The notes beneath the pieces are model-generated. The model was not told the origin of the DNA. It ran no database searches and saw nothing but the letters and a program-made list of their open reading frames with translations. This document shows, one piece after another, positions 45,847-60,281 of a DNA stretch of 64,000 nucleotides (position 1 is the first letter of the stretch; each line of letters starts with the position of its first letter). The position numbers and the translations under genes were made by a program. The stretch lies in NCBI GenBank assembly GCA_013350335.1, contig CM023536.1:46570314-46634313 (forward strand). The letters are read 5' to 3'. The stretch is from Chimonanthus salicifolius (Eukaryota > Streptophyta > Magnoliopsida > Laurales > Calycanthaceae).

Positions 45847-48446
45847 CTCTACCATTCCAATAGTGAGAATCCATATTGACTGGATAGAGATCAGAGGCAG
45901 ATGTAGAAGATCCAGTCCATGGCCCATCCATGGAGATGCTTTGACTTTGGCTTTGGCTATGGTCCTGACTATGCATTTGCTGGTGGTGGTTCCTCATGGC
46001 CTTAAACCTCATATCATCAGTTGAGACATTTGAGTTTGAAACCAGTTCTTGCACGCTGGTTCGACCTTCGAGCATGCTCAACACAGCAGACATGCGAGGC
46101 CTAAGTGTGGGAGATGCATTAGTGCATAAGAGCCCCACAGTAATCATCCCCATTGCCTCATCTTTGTTGAATTCTGATTCTAACTTGGGATCGACCAACT
46201 CTAGTAGTTTCCCTTTCTCTTGCAGAACATAAGCCTAAACATCCACAAAAATAGTAGTAAACTGATAATGTGTTGCAAATTTATGCCTCTGTTGGTGACG
46301 TAAATAGAAGAAGGTGGAGATGTAAATTACCCAATCTAGAAGATAAATGCAATCCTCTTTTGGTTTGTAATTTGTGTTACTCTTCCCACTAGCAATTTCT
46401 AAAGCAACAATACCAAAGCTGTAGACATCTGCTTTGTCTGTAAGATAACCTCGCAATGCATATTCTGGTGCCATATATCCCCTGCAAAAACAAGATTTTC
46501 ATGAATTTCTTATTTGCTTTACATTAATACTGAATCAACAACTGTTGGATATATAATTCTGGTAATGCAAAGGTGTCCTTAGAGAAGCCTCTATATGAAA
46601 TTAATGATGCAAAAACGTGTTGTCGTTCAAAAAACTAAATTAACTGAAATAAAGAAGTGGGAAAAATCAAATATTTCAAAGAGACTTTGGAAATATTATT
46701 GTAATGGGTATTTAGGATCTCAATTAAAGAAGCAGAAAGTTTGAGATTGTCCAATTTATGCAGCTAAAATCTATTAGGGTCTGTAGAGCCTGATCATCAG
46801 AGATGTACTGTCGACCGAGTCGTGGATCAGTGTTGAACCCGTGGACGTACCGAAAGGGAACCACGTAAATCTCTGTGTTGTGGTGTTGATTTTCTTCTTT
46901 CTGTTTTCTTCTTTATTCGATATTACTGTTTCTGTGAGGTAGGTGTTGATTATTGGCTCGATTTGAACTTGGCCCAATTTGGTTTGTAATGGCCTGGCCC
47001 ATTTTGTTCATCTCTTTCAGTTTATAACCGTTAGTGTGTTTTTCATTTGAAAAAAAAAAAAAACCTGTATTGAAACAGAGACTGAGATATAGTGAGAAAG
47101 CCTTGATTGTATCTTCTTCTCAGATTTAATGGAAACTCTCTGTGTTGCCCGTGGACATAGGCATTTAGCCGAACCACGTAAATGTGTATCTTCTCTCTTT
47201 TGTGGATTGTTTGATTTGCTTCCGTTGTTGCGTTGATTTTCTGGTGTTTCGCACAGCAGTAGGAAATGCGTTTCCTCCCAACAGAATCTAGACTGTTGCA
47301 CACTCTAGGTGAAGTGAACTAGATGAATAATACAGAAGTGAGATAAACATACCATTTGTACACATTTAAATTGAGGGAAACTAATACTTGATACCAAAAG
47401 AGATCCTTAAATCTTGCTAAAAGTAGCATTTTCACCACCATTTTAGTAAAGCTGTAAATTTCATAATCCTTATTTCAGGGTGAATCTTGTAGCAACTCAA
47501 GTAAGAAAATATTCTAATGGACGATAGGATTTATTTATAAGTAAATAAAAGTTCTTATCTGAAAAGATTCAAGTTGAAATACATTTAGAAAGTTCTGTGT
47601 TGCATGTGAAAAGATCATCACAGTAAGAAAACCACATTTCTAACTTTAATGGAAACAAAGAAATAGTTGAAAATGAAAAGGTGAAGCAACTCACAAGGTT
47701 CCTGCTATTCGAGTGCTGATGTGGGTGTTTTCCTCTTCATCGAGCTTCGCCAAACCAAAGTCAGATATCTTAGGATTAAGATTCATATCTAAGAGTACAT
47801 TGGTAGCTTTGATGTCTCTATGAACAATTTTCAACCTTGATTCTTCATGGAGATAAGCCAAACCTCTTGCTATCCCGATACAAATTTTTCGTCTTGTTGG
47901 CCAATCTAGATTCAATTGATTTTCTTCTGAGCCTATAAATTATTCAACAATATTATCATATACAGTCTTTATTATGTATATAACATGTTGAAATGCAGCA
48001 AATGGAACTGATCTTACCAAACAGGGCGCGCGCAAGGCTGTTATTTTCCATATACTCATAAACTAGTAATAATTGATTTCCTTCAATGCAACATCCATAG
48101 AGCTTTACAAGATTTGGGTGTTGCAAAGCAGAAATCATGCCTATCTCATTTACAAACTCACGATTTCCTTGCTTTGATTTAGAAGATAGCTGCTTTACTG
48201 CAATTATGGTACCATCTGATAGTAAACCCTATATGGGAACAATAATATAAGTTCAATACATGGTTCTCATTGAAAAAGATGCAAAAGTTTCCTAGTCTAT
48301 ATGAGCAAATGTGGAAAATGATTATACCTTGTATACAGGTCCAAAACCGCCTTCTCCTATCTTATTAGCAGCATCAAAATTGCTTGTGGCAGCTTTGATC
48401 TGCCTTAAGGTAAAGGAACCAGTTTGTAGATCTAAACGTTGCAAAT
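45842..48446 (-). CDS. Cytoplasmic Ser/Thr kinase domain and tail
   Basis: Five exons. Motifs: [13 protein letters not shown] lead-in, glycine loop [10 protein letters not shown], beta-3 lysine in IIAVKQL (about visible residue 665), catalytic loop [12 protein letters not shown] (RD kinase, Asp about 763), DFG in ISDFGLAK, activation segment [15 protein letters not shown], and [16 protein letters not shown]. All catalytic residues are present, so kinase activity is expected. The last exon adds a Ser/Gln/His-rich tail ([15 protein letters not shown]) ending NGRE. Confidence 0.95.
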
Positions 48447-51400
48447 CTGTCAGAAACAAAATACATCAGTTGTATGAATCTGGTTATTTTTATTTGAGAA
48501 AAATTAAAAACATCCCATATTGACCTAGTATTGATCATGTCAGTCAATATGATATACACAAACTTATCGTCTTCGGCTTCATATTAATTGTGTTAGCCTA
48601 CCTTCATACATGGAGGATTTTCGACACAAGCAGCCTTTCCACCAAAGGATACCCAAAATCAAGAAAAAGAAGCACAATGCTGAAATCACAATTCCAACCA
48701 CAGCACCAGTAGATAAACTATTGCCACCCTGTGAAGGAGGAACAAAATCTGCAATAGAAGAGAAAATCAAAATGTCGTTTTTATAAGGAACAACATTAAA
48801 TTGATTGGCAAAAAAAACCTTCATAATTTCTCAAAAGAATGTCACTAATTTGTTATCTCAAATAGGCTATTTGAGTTGCACAAAGAAGCTTTGTTAATAT
48901 ATATGAACTTACCAGGATCCACAGAAATGGCAGAAATTAGAGGGCCATAGGTTCCTCTTGTGGGGATGCCTGTCGTGCCTTTTCCAGCCCAATAAAAACG
49001 AATCTCTAACGTGTTAGTTGTCACAATTGCAGTATAATTTTTCACAATGCCTCTATGTGTCCCATTTGCTTCATATTCAATATTAAAATCTTTCCACACC
49101 AATTTCCCCTGCAACAATCCCATTTATTTAGACTTGACTTCAATAAGTAATTCTGAGAAATATATGTGAAAGGTGATCAATACCTGAATATAAACATCAA
49201 AAATTCGCCTTCCAAGGCTACTGTAATTGCCGGTACTATCATCGGTGAACATTATCTCTGCAAAGTGTAGTTTCACTTTGTAATTCCCATTTAACAAACA
49301 GAGTCCATAGTAAGTCAAGGAGAGAGGCGAAAGTCGTGCCCTTGAGTACAATTCAGAATTGAACATTGAGAGTCTTGAAACATTTGATGCTATATAGTTG
49401 TCTGACTCTTGGTTGTTGTCCAAAAAGTTTCCAGTGCTGCTAAATGCCCATTTGTTTCCCAAAAAGAAATTTGAAGGTCCACCCCTATCTTGATCTTTAT
49501 CAAATATGGTACTTCTACTTCCATTACTTTCTCCAACATTGACTTCCCCTCCACCACAATTGATATGCAATGAATAGTGTAATGCTGTCAAAGGAATTCT
49601 ATGTTAGTTACTACAATTTATGGAAAGAAATGGCATAGTCAATTTTTTTATTTTTTTCAATTTAGTTTCCATATCAACCTAATCTAATCTAGTTCAACAT
49701 CTCATTTGATTAAATGTTCAATGAAAAAGTATGAGTTGATTAAATGTAGAAAATAATCAATGGTAGAAATGCAACATAGTAGAGAAAAGATGAATGGATT
49801 GACACACAAAAGCACATGATCGATGAAGATGCAGAGAATCACAGCGATAATAGCAATGACAGCAAGGAATAAAGAGAGACAATAATGATAGCCAGATGAA
49901 GAGAAGACGATAAAACAAGCAAACTAGGATTGAAAGAAATGAAGATGAACAAAAAAGTTCAAATGAAGATTGTAGCTATGTTGTATGAAAGACAGGGCGA
50001 ACATGAGTCTAGTAGATAAAAGAATATAGAACAAAGGAAATAGATCATCAAACTAGACAGAGATGGTTGACATAGAGGAAATGAAACTGAATAAAGGCAA
50101 TGACAACAACAAAAACAATAGAATTGAAAAGGATGATACTATACAGAGAAGAGAAACAAGAAAAGCACTATAAATGAGAAGAATTGAGAGACAAGTACAA
50201 CAAAAGGACAACAAAATGAGGTAGAGAAAGGGGGCAATTGAGAGGTGGGTGTGGAGCAAAATCATCAGAAATGTATTGTCAATCCGGTTGCAGGTTGAAC
50301 TCTGCGCTGAGCTCGCGGGGGGGTTGGGGGGGCAAAGAGGGGCAGCATCCCCATGTCTGAGGGTATGAGGGCAGAGCCCCTGAGCAGAATTTTTTATTAG
50401 AGGGAAATTTTGCAACTTTACATTGCACCTTGTGTAAATACTAATTAGGGCAATATATAATGTTCTTTTCTGAGAGAGAGAGCCATGAGTGAAAACTGTA
50501 ACCGAGAGCCACAACTAACTCTCCTTTGATTTCTTGCCTTTGAGCATAGTGGATCGGTGTTGAACCCATGGACATAACGAAAAGGAACCACATAAATCTT
50601 TGTGTTGTGGTGATTTTCTTCTTTCTATTTTCTTTTTTTTTGTTCGATATTGTTGTTTCTGTGAGGTATGAAAGACGTTTCCTCCCAATAGTGGGTGCAA
50701 TAGGGGCGAGATATGCAGACTTGTTGGATGATATAGATGGTGACATTGAAATAAAATAGATGGGTGAATTGGACTTGATGGTGGGTTGAATGCATTGACG
50801 GGTTTCAATATCAAGAATAGAACAATGTACATATGGAGGCTGTTAGAATTGAGATAAAAAAGGGAAAAGAAGAGATATATCAAGGAGGCAAGAACGAGAA
50901 AAGGAAAAAGTGAAGGAAAATAGAAATAATGATGAGAAATTAAAGCAGCAACATCACAGAATTCTAGTGAAATATTTCCTTTATCTCAAAATGCAACAAC
51001 AACATTGCTTCCCCAAGAAAACATTATTTCCTTTATCTTAACCCGCATGGGTAGCTCAGTTGGTATAAGCCTTTAAGATTAGACTAGAGGTCTTGGATTT
51101 GACTCCCCTCGGACTTACCTGATACACGAAGCTTGAGGATAGTTTCGTGTATCCATGGGGTTAGTTTCACCTCCAATATGAGGTGGGAATACCCATGTTA
51201 TACAAAAAAAAAAAAGACATTGCTTCCCCAAGAACTCAGTGGTGTTGTGATTTTTTTGTCATAATTAGAAATAGTTTTATCAAAAGACAGACTTTCGTTG
51301 GATTCCATATCTATGCAGATTTAATCACAAGATAAAATCTTTACATTCAACTGTTATATAACTACATATAATTTTTTTTTTTTTAGCAGTAAAAGAGAAT

Positions 51401-54400
51401 ACTTTTATTAAAAAGAAAAAATTCAAGGCAATGTACACAAGGCCTAAGAGAATTAGGACCAATAGAAAAGCAAAAGAAAAGGAATCACAAAAAAACAACA
51501 ACTAAAACAATAAGACTCCAATGGTACAATATAAACTATCTGCCTAGTAACTCAAAGTAGCCACAAATAGAACCACCAAAACCATTCTTCGCGAAGAAGG
51601 CTACTACTCCATGGTTGTTTGGCTTATATGGATGAAAGACATCTCCAGACCCGAAACAAAATCCTTAATCTCACCCCTATCCCACTTAATAGCGTTGGAT
51701 GAGTCACTTTTAATAACTAATTTTTCTCCCCCTAAACCCGTTCCTTAAGTCAAGGCTCTCATAATACTAAGAAGTTCCACCTCATTTGATTCCATGATCT
51801 CCACTAGATCCGTAAAGACAACATGAGTGGAACCCGAATGATCTCTAAGGACGCTCCCAATCCAAGCTCGACCAAGCTTCCCCCTTGATGTCCCATCCAC
51901 ATTGAATTTCAACGTGCCCATTGGAGGTGGAGACCAGTCCACACAATTCTTACGACTCCGAGGTCGAGACACCATACCACCCTCCCAACACTGAATAAGG
52001 TCTAAGGCTTTAAGATCTTTGAACATGTAAACTTACATTATATTCAAATCAATCATGTTTTGCTGAACATGTAGACTTACATTTTGGGCATCGAAAGTTC
52101 TTCAAGCAAGGAGTGATTCCACTTCTACATCAGCATGTGGTCAAGAATATGTTAGCATTAAAATATCATTTAAAAACTTGCTTTATGCAATTTTAAAATT
52201 GAATAAAACAGATAATCACAAAGTGAAAGGTATTTTTTATTTTTTTTACATAAATCTTGAAACAAGTAGATGAGATGCTTACGAATTATTCACCATGAAA
52301 GAGCTTCCAAACAAGTTTCTGAAAAGTACAAAGTGAATATTATGTTAAATATAGAAATAATAATTAACATAAATTGGAAAACACACACAACTTCCAATTA
52401 AATGAAGACACGAAGTTTTCTTACACATTTCTTTGTTGACATTCGCCTGTGCTTCCCAGTGTAAAACTGTTGTAAGAAAGGTCACTGCATCTCAACAATG
52501 TATCAAAATTGGTGAAATCTATGATGTTTCCACATGAAATGATAAGGAATTATACTTTTCAAGGAGTAAAAACTAAAACAGAAAAAATTTTCACATTTTT
52601 TTTTTCTACAGATGTTTCTTCTAAATGTGACATTTGCATATTAATTAGTGAAAAGTATCACTTAAACCAAAAAAAAAAAACCTTACATATTATCTCCTTT
52701 GCTTATCATCCAGTCTGGAATAGTCCCATTTAATAGGTTACCAGTTAAGAATCTAATCAAAGGCCACATCCACAATATATTAATTGACTTGCCATTTTTA
52801 AGAAAGCATAACTTGGAAAGAGTGATGACAATAAATTGATCACTTACATGAAATCAGGTTTTACAACTCCATCAAAGGTGGCCGAAATTTGTCCTGTCAA
52901 CTTATTAAAGCTCAAGTCTCTGCCAAAAACAAGTCACAAATAATGAAAAGATAATCTCATGAAAAGAATACTTAAATATACTTTAATTGTAAACAACTCC
53001 TAATTAAATGCAGTACCTCAATCTTTTCCTTGGGCACTTCTCATCTCAATTTTTTTTTGTTTCAAAATTTGGGAAATATTCAGTTAAAATCTAAGTTATA
53101 AAATGACAATATTCATTGTAGCTTTTACATTTTCCATCTCTAAATCTACTATTTGATTCATCATCTTTAGTAGGGCTGCACCTCGGGTCGGGTTTTGGCT
53201 CGACCCGCATGACCCGACCCGAGAAATTATGCAGGTCGGGTTGAGAATTTCGGGTCGTCGGGTCGGGTTAAGAAGATAAAAACCAACATGAAATTCGGGT
53301 CAGGTTGGGTTGGGGATTTTACAAGTTAACCCGACACAACCCGACATGACCCAACTAAAATTAGGCTAAAATGGGTTTAGAATGCGGGTTGGGTCAGAAT
53401 TAGGGTTAGAATTCGGGTCGAGTCAGGTTGTGAAGTTCAGGTTGAGAATTCGGGTCGGGTCGGGTCGAGTCGAGCTTCATATATATCAACTCGGGTCGGG
53501 TTCCATATATATCAACTCGAGTTGCAGCCCTAATCTTTAGCTTCTCAAAGCCTACTTAATTTTTTACTTTAGATTATATTGGAACACATTCAATCACATT
53601 GATCCCATTAATAATGTCTAGTGATCATGTGTCAATAGTTTTCCTTTTCAATCTTTGAATGGAAGAAATGACAAATCAATTAAAAACATCAAATGATGAT
53701 CTTGAGTCACAACAACTCCAATTCCCACTAAAATGACTTTAGAAGAAAGGGAATAGGAAATTCATCCTTATTTATCAAACTTATTTCCTTACCAAGGAAG
53801 GCAACTAAGAAGCTTAACAATAGACAAAAGATCAAATTAGCATTTTATACAAACATATCAACTTACAAGGTTTTCAACTCTGTCATATCTCCAACATAGT
53901 CTGGTATGGAACCAGTGAGATTACAATTCTTCAATATCCTGAAATATAAAATAAATTGTTTATGGTTTAGTAGAAGCAGAGTTGAATCTTCAATAACATA
54001 TAAAAAAATACAAAACATTCAACTTACAATGTTTTCATGCTTTTCATCCGTTCGAGCAATGGAAAAGATGATGCTGTTCCATTTATATCACTAATCCTCC
54101 TACGCGTACAAATTATTACAAGAAGAGTTATGAGAGTTTCAAATTCCCTCAATTCTTTTAAATTAATTTACAATCATGGAAAAAAATAATTCAACTATAA
54201 ATAGCTAATAATATGAACTCTGGAGGCCTTCACTTACAGATCAGTTATCTTTTCCAACATAGAAATACCCGAAGGAATCGGACCTTGCAAACCACTTCCT
54301 TGTATTGCGCTGTCATTGAAGAAATTTGAACACAATCAATGATACAAAATGAAAAAAAAGTACTACTATTTTTTATGACCAAGGTGTCTAAAGGTCTCAC

Positions 54401-56201
54401 TTGTATTTGGACAGGAGACATTTTAACCCGACTAGTCCTTGGGGCATGTGCAAGCCTCCCAGTCCCACACACACCGGGTAAGAGGAATGGCACAGAGGGG
54501 TGTTGAGCATGAGTCGAAGTCAAGACCTCCCTTTATGCAGGGAGCTTCTTGACTGTCACGCCAACCCCCTCTTAAGTTATAAAACAAGTACTATGAAGAA
54601 ACAATAATTGAAAAGAATAGATTCCTCACACTTTCTTAAGTTGCGTCCAGTTCTGAATGAAATCTGGTATCTTCCCTGTGAAGTTAGCATCACTAATTCG
54701 ACTGCATAGAGCAAAAACTAAAGTTATAAAAGAAAAGAGAAAGAAAGAGAGAATGGGTAACAATCATTGAAGCCTCAAACAACCTACAAGCATTAAATAG
54801 AAAAGATTAAAAAATTAATGAAGCCTTACAAATCACTCAAATTTGTCAGCTTGGCAAGTGTGCTTGGCAACTCCCCGTAAAATGCATTAGAAGAAATAAG
54901 ACTGCAATTGTTGAAAAGGAAAACTGAACAATAAGGATGGATTAAAATTTTGGAGGTAAATAAAATAGAGAGAAATCTTATACTTCTATCTTAAATAAGA
55001 CCTTACCATATTTTACAATGTAGACATAAAAGTGGAGCAGCTATGATTGAAACACAAAAAATTAAAGAGAAGGTACAACTTGTTCAAAAAATAGTAGTTA
55101 AATATGCAAATATTATAAAAGAAAGGCATGAAAATCTCCTAATTGATATAATCTTAGCAATGTCTACAATACAATTGCGAATAGAAAGAGATACTAAATG
55201 ATCACAGTGCGCTTAAATTCTACAGGAAAGTTCCAAACTTTTAAAACAAGTAGATCACATTCTCCTGCAAAAAGAGGGAAACTCACTCACAAACATAAAA
55301 CCTGTCTTCGTCTAAGTACGGGAAATACATTAATGGCCTTAGAGGCTCTCATGTTAGACCTTTAACCAACCATAAAGATAAAATTCCAAATAAACATAGT
55401 AAAAACATGGTTTGATCGATCCAATCAAAATGATTTTTTGTGGGCAACAAGTTAAACTTAACATTTTTAATAGAACCATCACCATCACCATACGTTAGTC
55501 TTACATAGGTGAGCTTAAGAAAAGTGCAGCTTAAGGAGGAGTGCAAAGATCATTACTTAGGTAAAATGATGATCGTCGACAATCTAATGTTGTACACTTT
55601 ATGAGCCTGCCTATGAAGGGCCCACCAATATTGATGGTAATGGGTCCATTGAAAAGGTCTAATCTTGAACTTGTAGCCTATCAAAATCATATCAATTGGA
55701 TATATGAAGTCAGTGTTTTCAAAGATAATCATTTAAGGGTTAAAAAACTGATAAAAAAAAATTTAATGCTTGGAAAACATGACTTGATCATAAGTTATCT
55801 TTTGTGGACAAGAAGTTCAAAGTTAGAAAGTTTCATTGGACTCATAACCATCACCATAAGTGAGCCTTACATAGGTGGGTTCACGAAAAATGCAGCTTGG
55901 GAAGGGGGAGAAGAAGGATGTTCGTGATTTTTGAGGCCCTAAAAATCATGACTTCATTTGTCCAATCAGGATGAAACTTAATAGGCATCATATATAAGTC
56001 AAGGCATTTGAAACCCACCCATTTGTGTGGGACCATTCGATTCTAGAAGCCATAATTTTCAAAGGTCTAAAAGTCTATTGTGGAATTTGAGTCAATTTGG
56101 AATGAATTTCAATCCAATGGTGAGATCAACCTGAAATGGGTTCAAATTGGATATGGATCCAATCAAAAGGATAGAATTGTGCAAAGTGGGTGTTGGGGGC
56201 G

Positions 56202-56233
<32 letters not shown>

Positions 56234-59200
56234 GGTGAAGAAGGGCATTAATGAGGCCCAACTGGGGTCCACTCGGGTTAAGAGAATATTTTGTCCCTCA
56301 AAAGTGACGTGCCTTAGTGAAACAAAGTGTAATGATCTAGAGAGAGAGTATTCATTTTTGTAAAATAGATGCCCTCGCCTTTTGTTATCATGGGTCCGCC
56401 AAGATGCATGTTAATCACTAGGAATAAGGAGTGGACGAATAAGATCATTAGGTGATTTAGAAGTGGATGAAAGTTTCAACTCCATCCTATCATAATGGCA
56501 AAATTATAGAAATTTAAATTTTAAATATTTGTAGTTTTTTCTTTGTATTTTTAATATATAATTTTAGTAATTTTTTTTCCTCCTCTTCTTTACAAGGGTG
56601 AGACGTCAAACAAAGCAGTTGGTCCATATTAACTTGTTGAATCTTTCTTAAACTTCTTTCTTCTTTCTTACCTTCCAAATTACAACTAACATCTTGGAAT
56701 TTAAGCACCCTAACGAGGAAGACTTTAAATTAACTAGATGTTCTGAAAAAAAAAAAAAAAGGAGCATATGCACAACTTGCTTGCAAAAGACTAAGTGGAA
56801 GGATAGCAAAGCTAGAGATTTTGGAGAAAGGTTCAACCTATTATTCGTAGGGGAGTGCAATTCTAGAAACGGTTTAGGTATTGTTGTTAGTGACACTAAA
56901 AAAGAGAAGATTGTTGAGTTCTACGAAGAACAAATACGATTATCATGATCAAAGTGATCTTAGATTGGTATGCACCTCAATCCAAGTAGAGAGAGACTGG
57001 TGACTTTTGGCTATCTATGGATGATTAAGTGCGAAGTAAACCTTTGGATAAAAGTATCATAATTGGAGGTCCTAAATGGACATGTAAGAAGTACCCTATT
57101 GTGTATAAAACCACAAATGAAGAACATGGGTTCAGATTAAAAAGATGACTTCGCGAAATCGATTCTTGATTTCGCGGTAGCCTATGAATAAGTCATAATT
57201 AAAAATTTGCTCCAAAAGAAAAATGAACATTTTATTACATTTAAAAGTGGGAAGTTAACGCTTCAAATAGACTTCGTTCTACTTAGATGTAGAGAAATTA
57301 CCGTTGTATTGCAAAGTTATCCCTGGTGAAAGTCTCACAACATAACATAGACTTTTAGTTTTGGACCGACTTCTTAAAAATAGATCACAAAAAATAGCAA
57401 CAAAGAAGCCTCCTAGAATTAGATGGTGGAATTTGAAAGAGGAAAAAAATTAATGGAACTTTGGAAAAAAGGGTAATAAAGGGTCCCTAAGACAAGAGTC
57501 AAATATATCTAAAATCAATTTGGCTTTATGCCGGGTAGGCCAAAACAGAAGCTATTTTTATTCTAAAACAACTTATAGAGAAATATAAGGAGAAGAGTAA
57601 GAACCTTTATATGACTTTTATTGACCTAGAAAAAACCCACAATAGAGTATCAAGGAAACTAATTTGGAAAACGAAGACCCTCGGAAATGAATACACGCCC
57701 AACGACTTTGTTCAGATTGTTCAAAATATGTACGACGGTGAGACCCTTAGTATTAGAACCATTTGTTAGAGTAGGACTCTATCAAGGATCTTCTTTATGC
57801 CCATACTTGTTTGCGCCAATATTATCAGACCCCGACTGGCCCACGGTCAAACTGGAGGTCGGACCAGGGTCATGAACTTAAGGGGTCAGTTTAAGATAAA
57901 AACCATTTGGAATCAAAACCCTTCAAGACCCTTGTTGGCCCGTGGGTCAAAACGGGTTTCATTATTAACCCGTCAACCGTGACCCGGTGGGTCAACCTAA
58001 AATCATAATTTTTCCCAGTTTTTGTTGTTATTCTTATTCAGGTTTTTTTTCCAGTTTTATCATTGGGAGTTTAGGACTCACGATTGACTAAAATATATTT
58101 TTTTTTCCATTGATGTCGTGGGGAGTTAGCACTCTAATAAACTAATAAAGTAATAAATATTAAAAAATCTAAATTTAGTATAGCAAATCACTTTATATTT
58201 CACAATTACAAGGATTCCTAGATACTAGAAGTCTAGACCAAGAATATTTTTTATTAGTTTTTTATATTTATAATTGTGCTTGTGAGAACAAGAATATTTT
58301 TTATGAAAAAATAAAAAATATATTATGAATATTTAATATTATTTATAATATTTATATTAATGGAACGGGTTTAATTATTTAACCCAACCTTCCTCAGTGA
58401 CGGTTCGGTAGACGGTTCGGTTCTGATAACATTGGTTTGTGCTAATCATGGACGACTTAACATCAAGAACCTAAGATGATGTGTTATGGTATATGCTTTT
58501 CATAGATCATATAATAAATTAGTGAGACTAAACAATAACTCAATGTAATGCTAGATTTGTAGAGGAGAATTTAGAGTCAAATAGTTTGAGAATTGGTAGA
58601 GCTAAATAGAATATATAGAATATACTTTTAGTGGGTTAGACGATTGTGAGCATAACTTGGTGCAAATAGGAAGCGACTTAGTTGCATAATATGATAAATT
58701 TAGATATTTGGGCTTTATGGTAGAATCTTAAAAAGATTTCGACTTAGATATAATTAATAGGATAACAGCGGGTGGGCAAAATGTAGACAAGCTAGAGGAG
58801 TCTTGTGCGATAAAAAAGTTCCTTTCACCTAGAATGGCTATTTATTAGATCTACAATGCAATACGGAACAGAGTTTTGGACAATCAGAAAAGAAAATCAA
58901 ACAAAGTTAGAATGACGGATATGCGTGGTTTGACCTTAGAGAGCAATGTTGAAAATGAACGCATTAGGGATAGCTTAAAGATAACTCCGATGGATGGCCA
59001 ATGGAGAGAAACTCGTTTGAAGTGGCTTGGTGATGTTAGTAGAAAATCAAACAAAACCTCACTGTGTAGAGCTGAGAGGCTACGAATCAAAGGCATTAAG
59101 AGGAGTGATCGACCTTTAAAAACATGGAGGAAAGGAATAAAAAAGACATGTTAGATTGCAGAGTAATTGATGATATAGTTTATGATAGAGTTAATCGGAG

Positions 59201-60250
59201 AAGAAAAACTCATGAAGCCGACCCAAGATAGATGAGATACTTAGCTGCTAATGATGATGAGATAAATGTTTTTCTTTTCTTGAAAACTCAACTATTTATA
59301 GGAATAGATGGATGCTACTTGAGATGTATAACTGGTTAGGAGATGTAGATGAGAGAGAACGGTTTAAATAACTCTATATAGAGGTCTCAATCAGGTGTCT
59401 TTTAGAGAACATCCCTACAAATATTTTCCCATATAGACACTTACAAATGAGAATATGAAAGACGAGGGTCTTACAGTCTCTCTATGTTGACTAGCTTCCC
59501 AAGCTCTGCAGGAAGAGGGCCAGAAAGCTGGTTGGACTCCAGGACCCTGAAAGTTAAAATTTCCTTGGCTGTTATGACTTAGACTCGTACTAATTTAAAA
59601 GGGAGCCGGTTTACAAAATGTGAAAATAAGTTCAAAACTTACAGTTCTCTGAGAGTGGTGATTTTTCCAAGCTCTTTAGGGATTGGCCCTGATAAGCGGT
59701 TTCCATGAAGAGAGCTACAATAGCAATTCTTAGTTAATCATATTGGGAGAAACTTGCTTAGATATGCTAAAGGCCTAAAGCTAACCAATAAGATGGCTTA
59801 AAACTTACATTATCAACAAATGGGTGGAACCCCACTCTGCAGGTATTGTGCCATTGAGGAAGTTACGTGTCAAATCTCTGTTAAACAAGTAATGGAAGGC
59901 AATTAGAATTTAGAGCTGGTGTGGAAGAATGAGATGCTGTATTAGCAAGGTAAAAGCAGTTGTTACATTTCTTGGAGGAAAGGAAGCTTGACCAACTCTT
60001 TTGGAAGCACTCCTTGAAGACTCTGGGCCTTGAGGACTCTGGGAACAACACAGATTTCTCTTGTCAGTAATCCCTTTTACAAATATTACAATGATAACTC
60101 ACATGGGTATAGTTCAATTGGTTGCCTCACGCCTCAAGAAGCGGGAAGTTGCTGGTTCGAACCCCCATGGCCTGGTGTGCCCTAGGGGTAGTGGGCTCAC
60201 CCATGGGGGTTTTACGCTGGATATCCCGCGATTTCCCACAGTGTAAATTC

Positions 60251-60281
<31 letters not shown>

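Noticed and set aside
58876..59154. 92-codon plus-strand frame as a host gene
   Set aside because: Matches the C-terminal region of RTE-type LINE polyproteins in order with upstream remnants.
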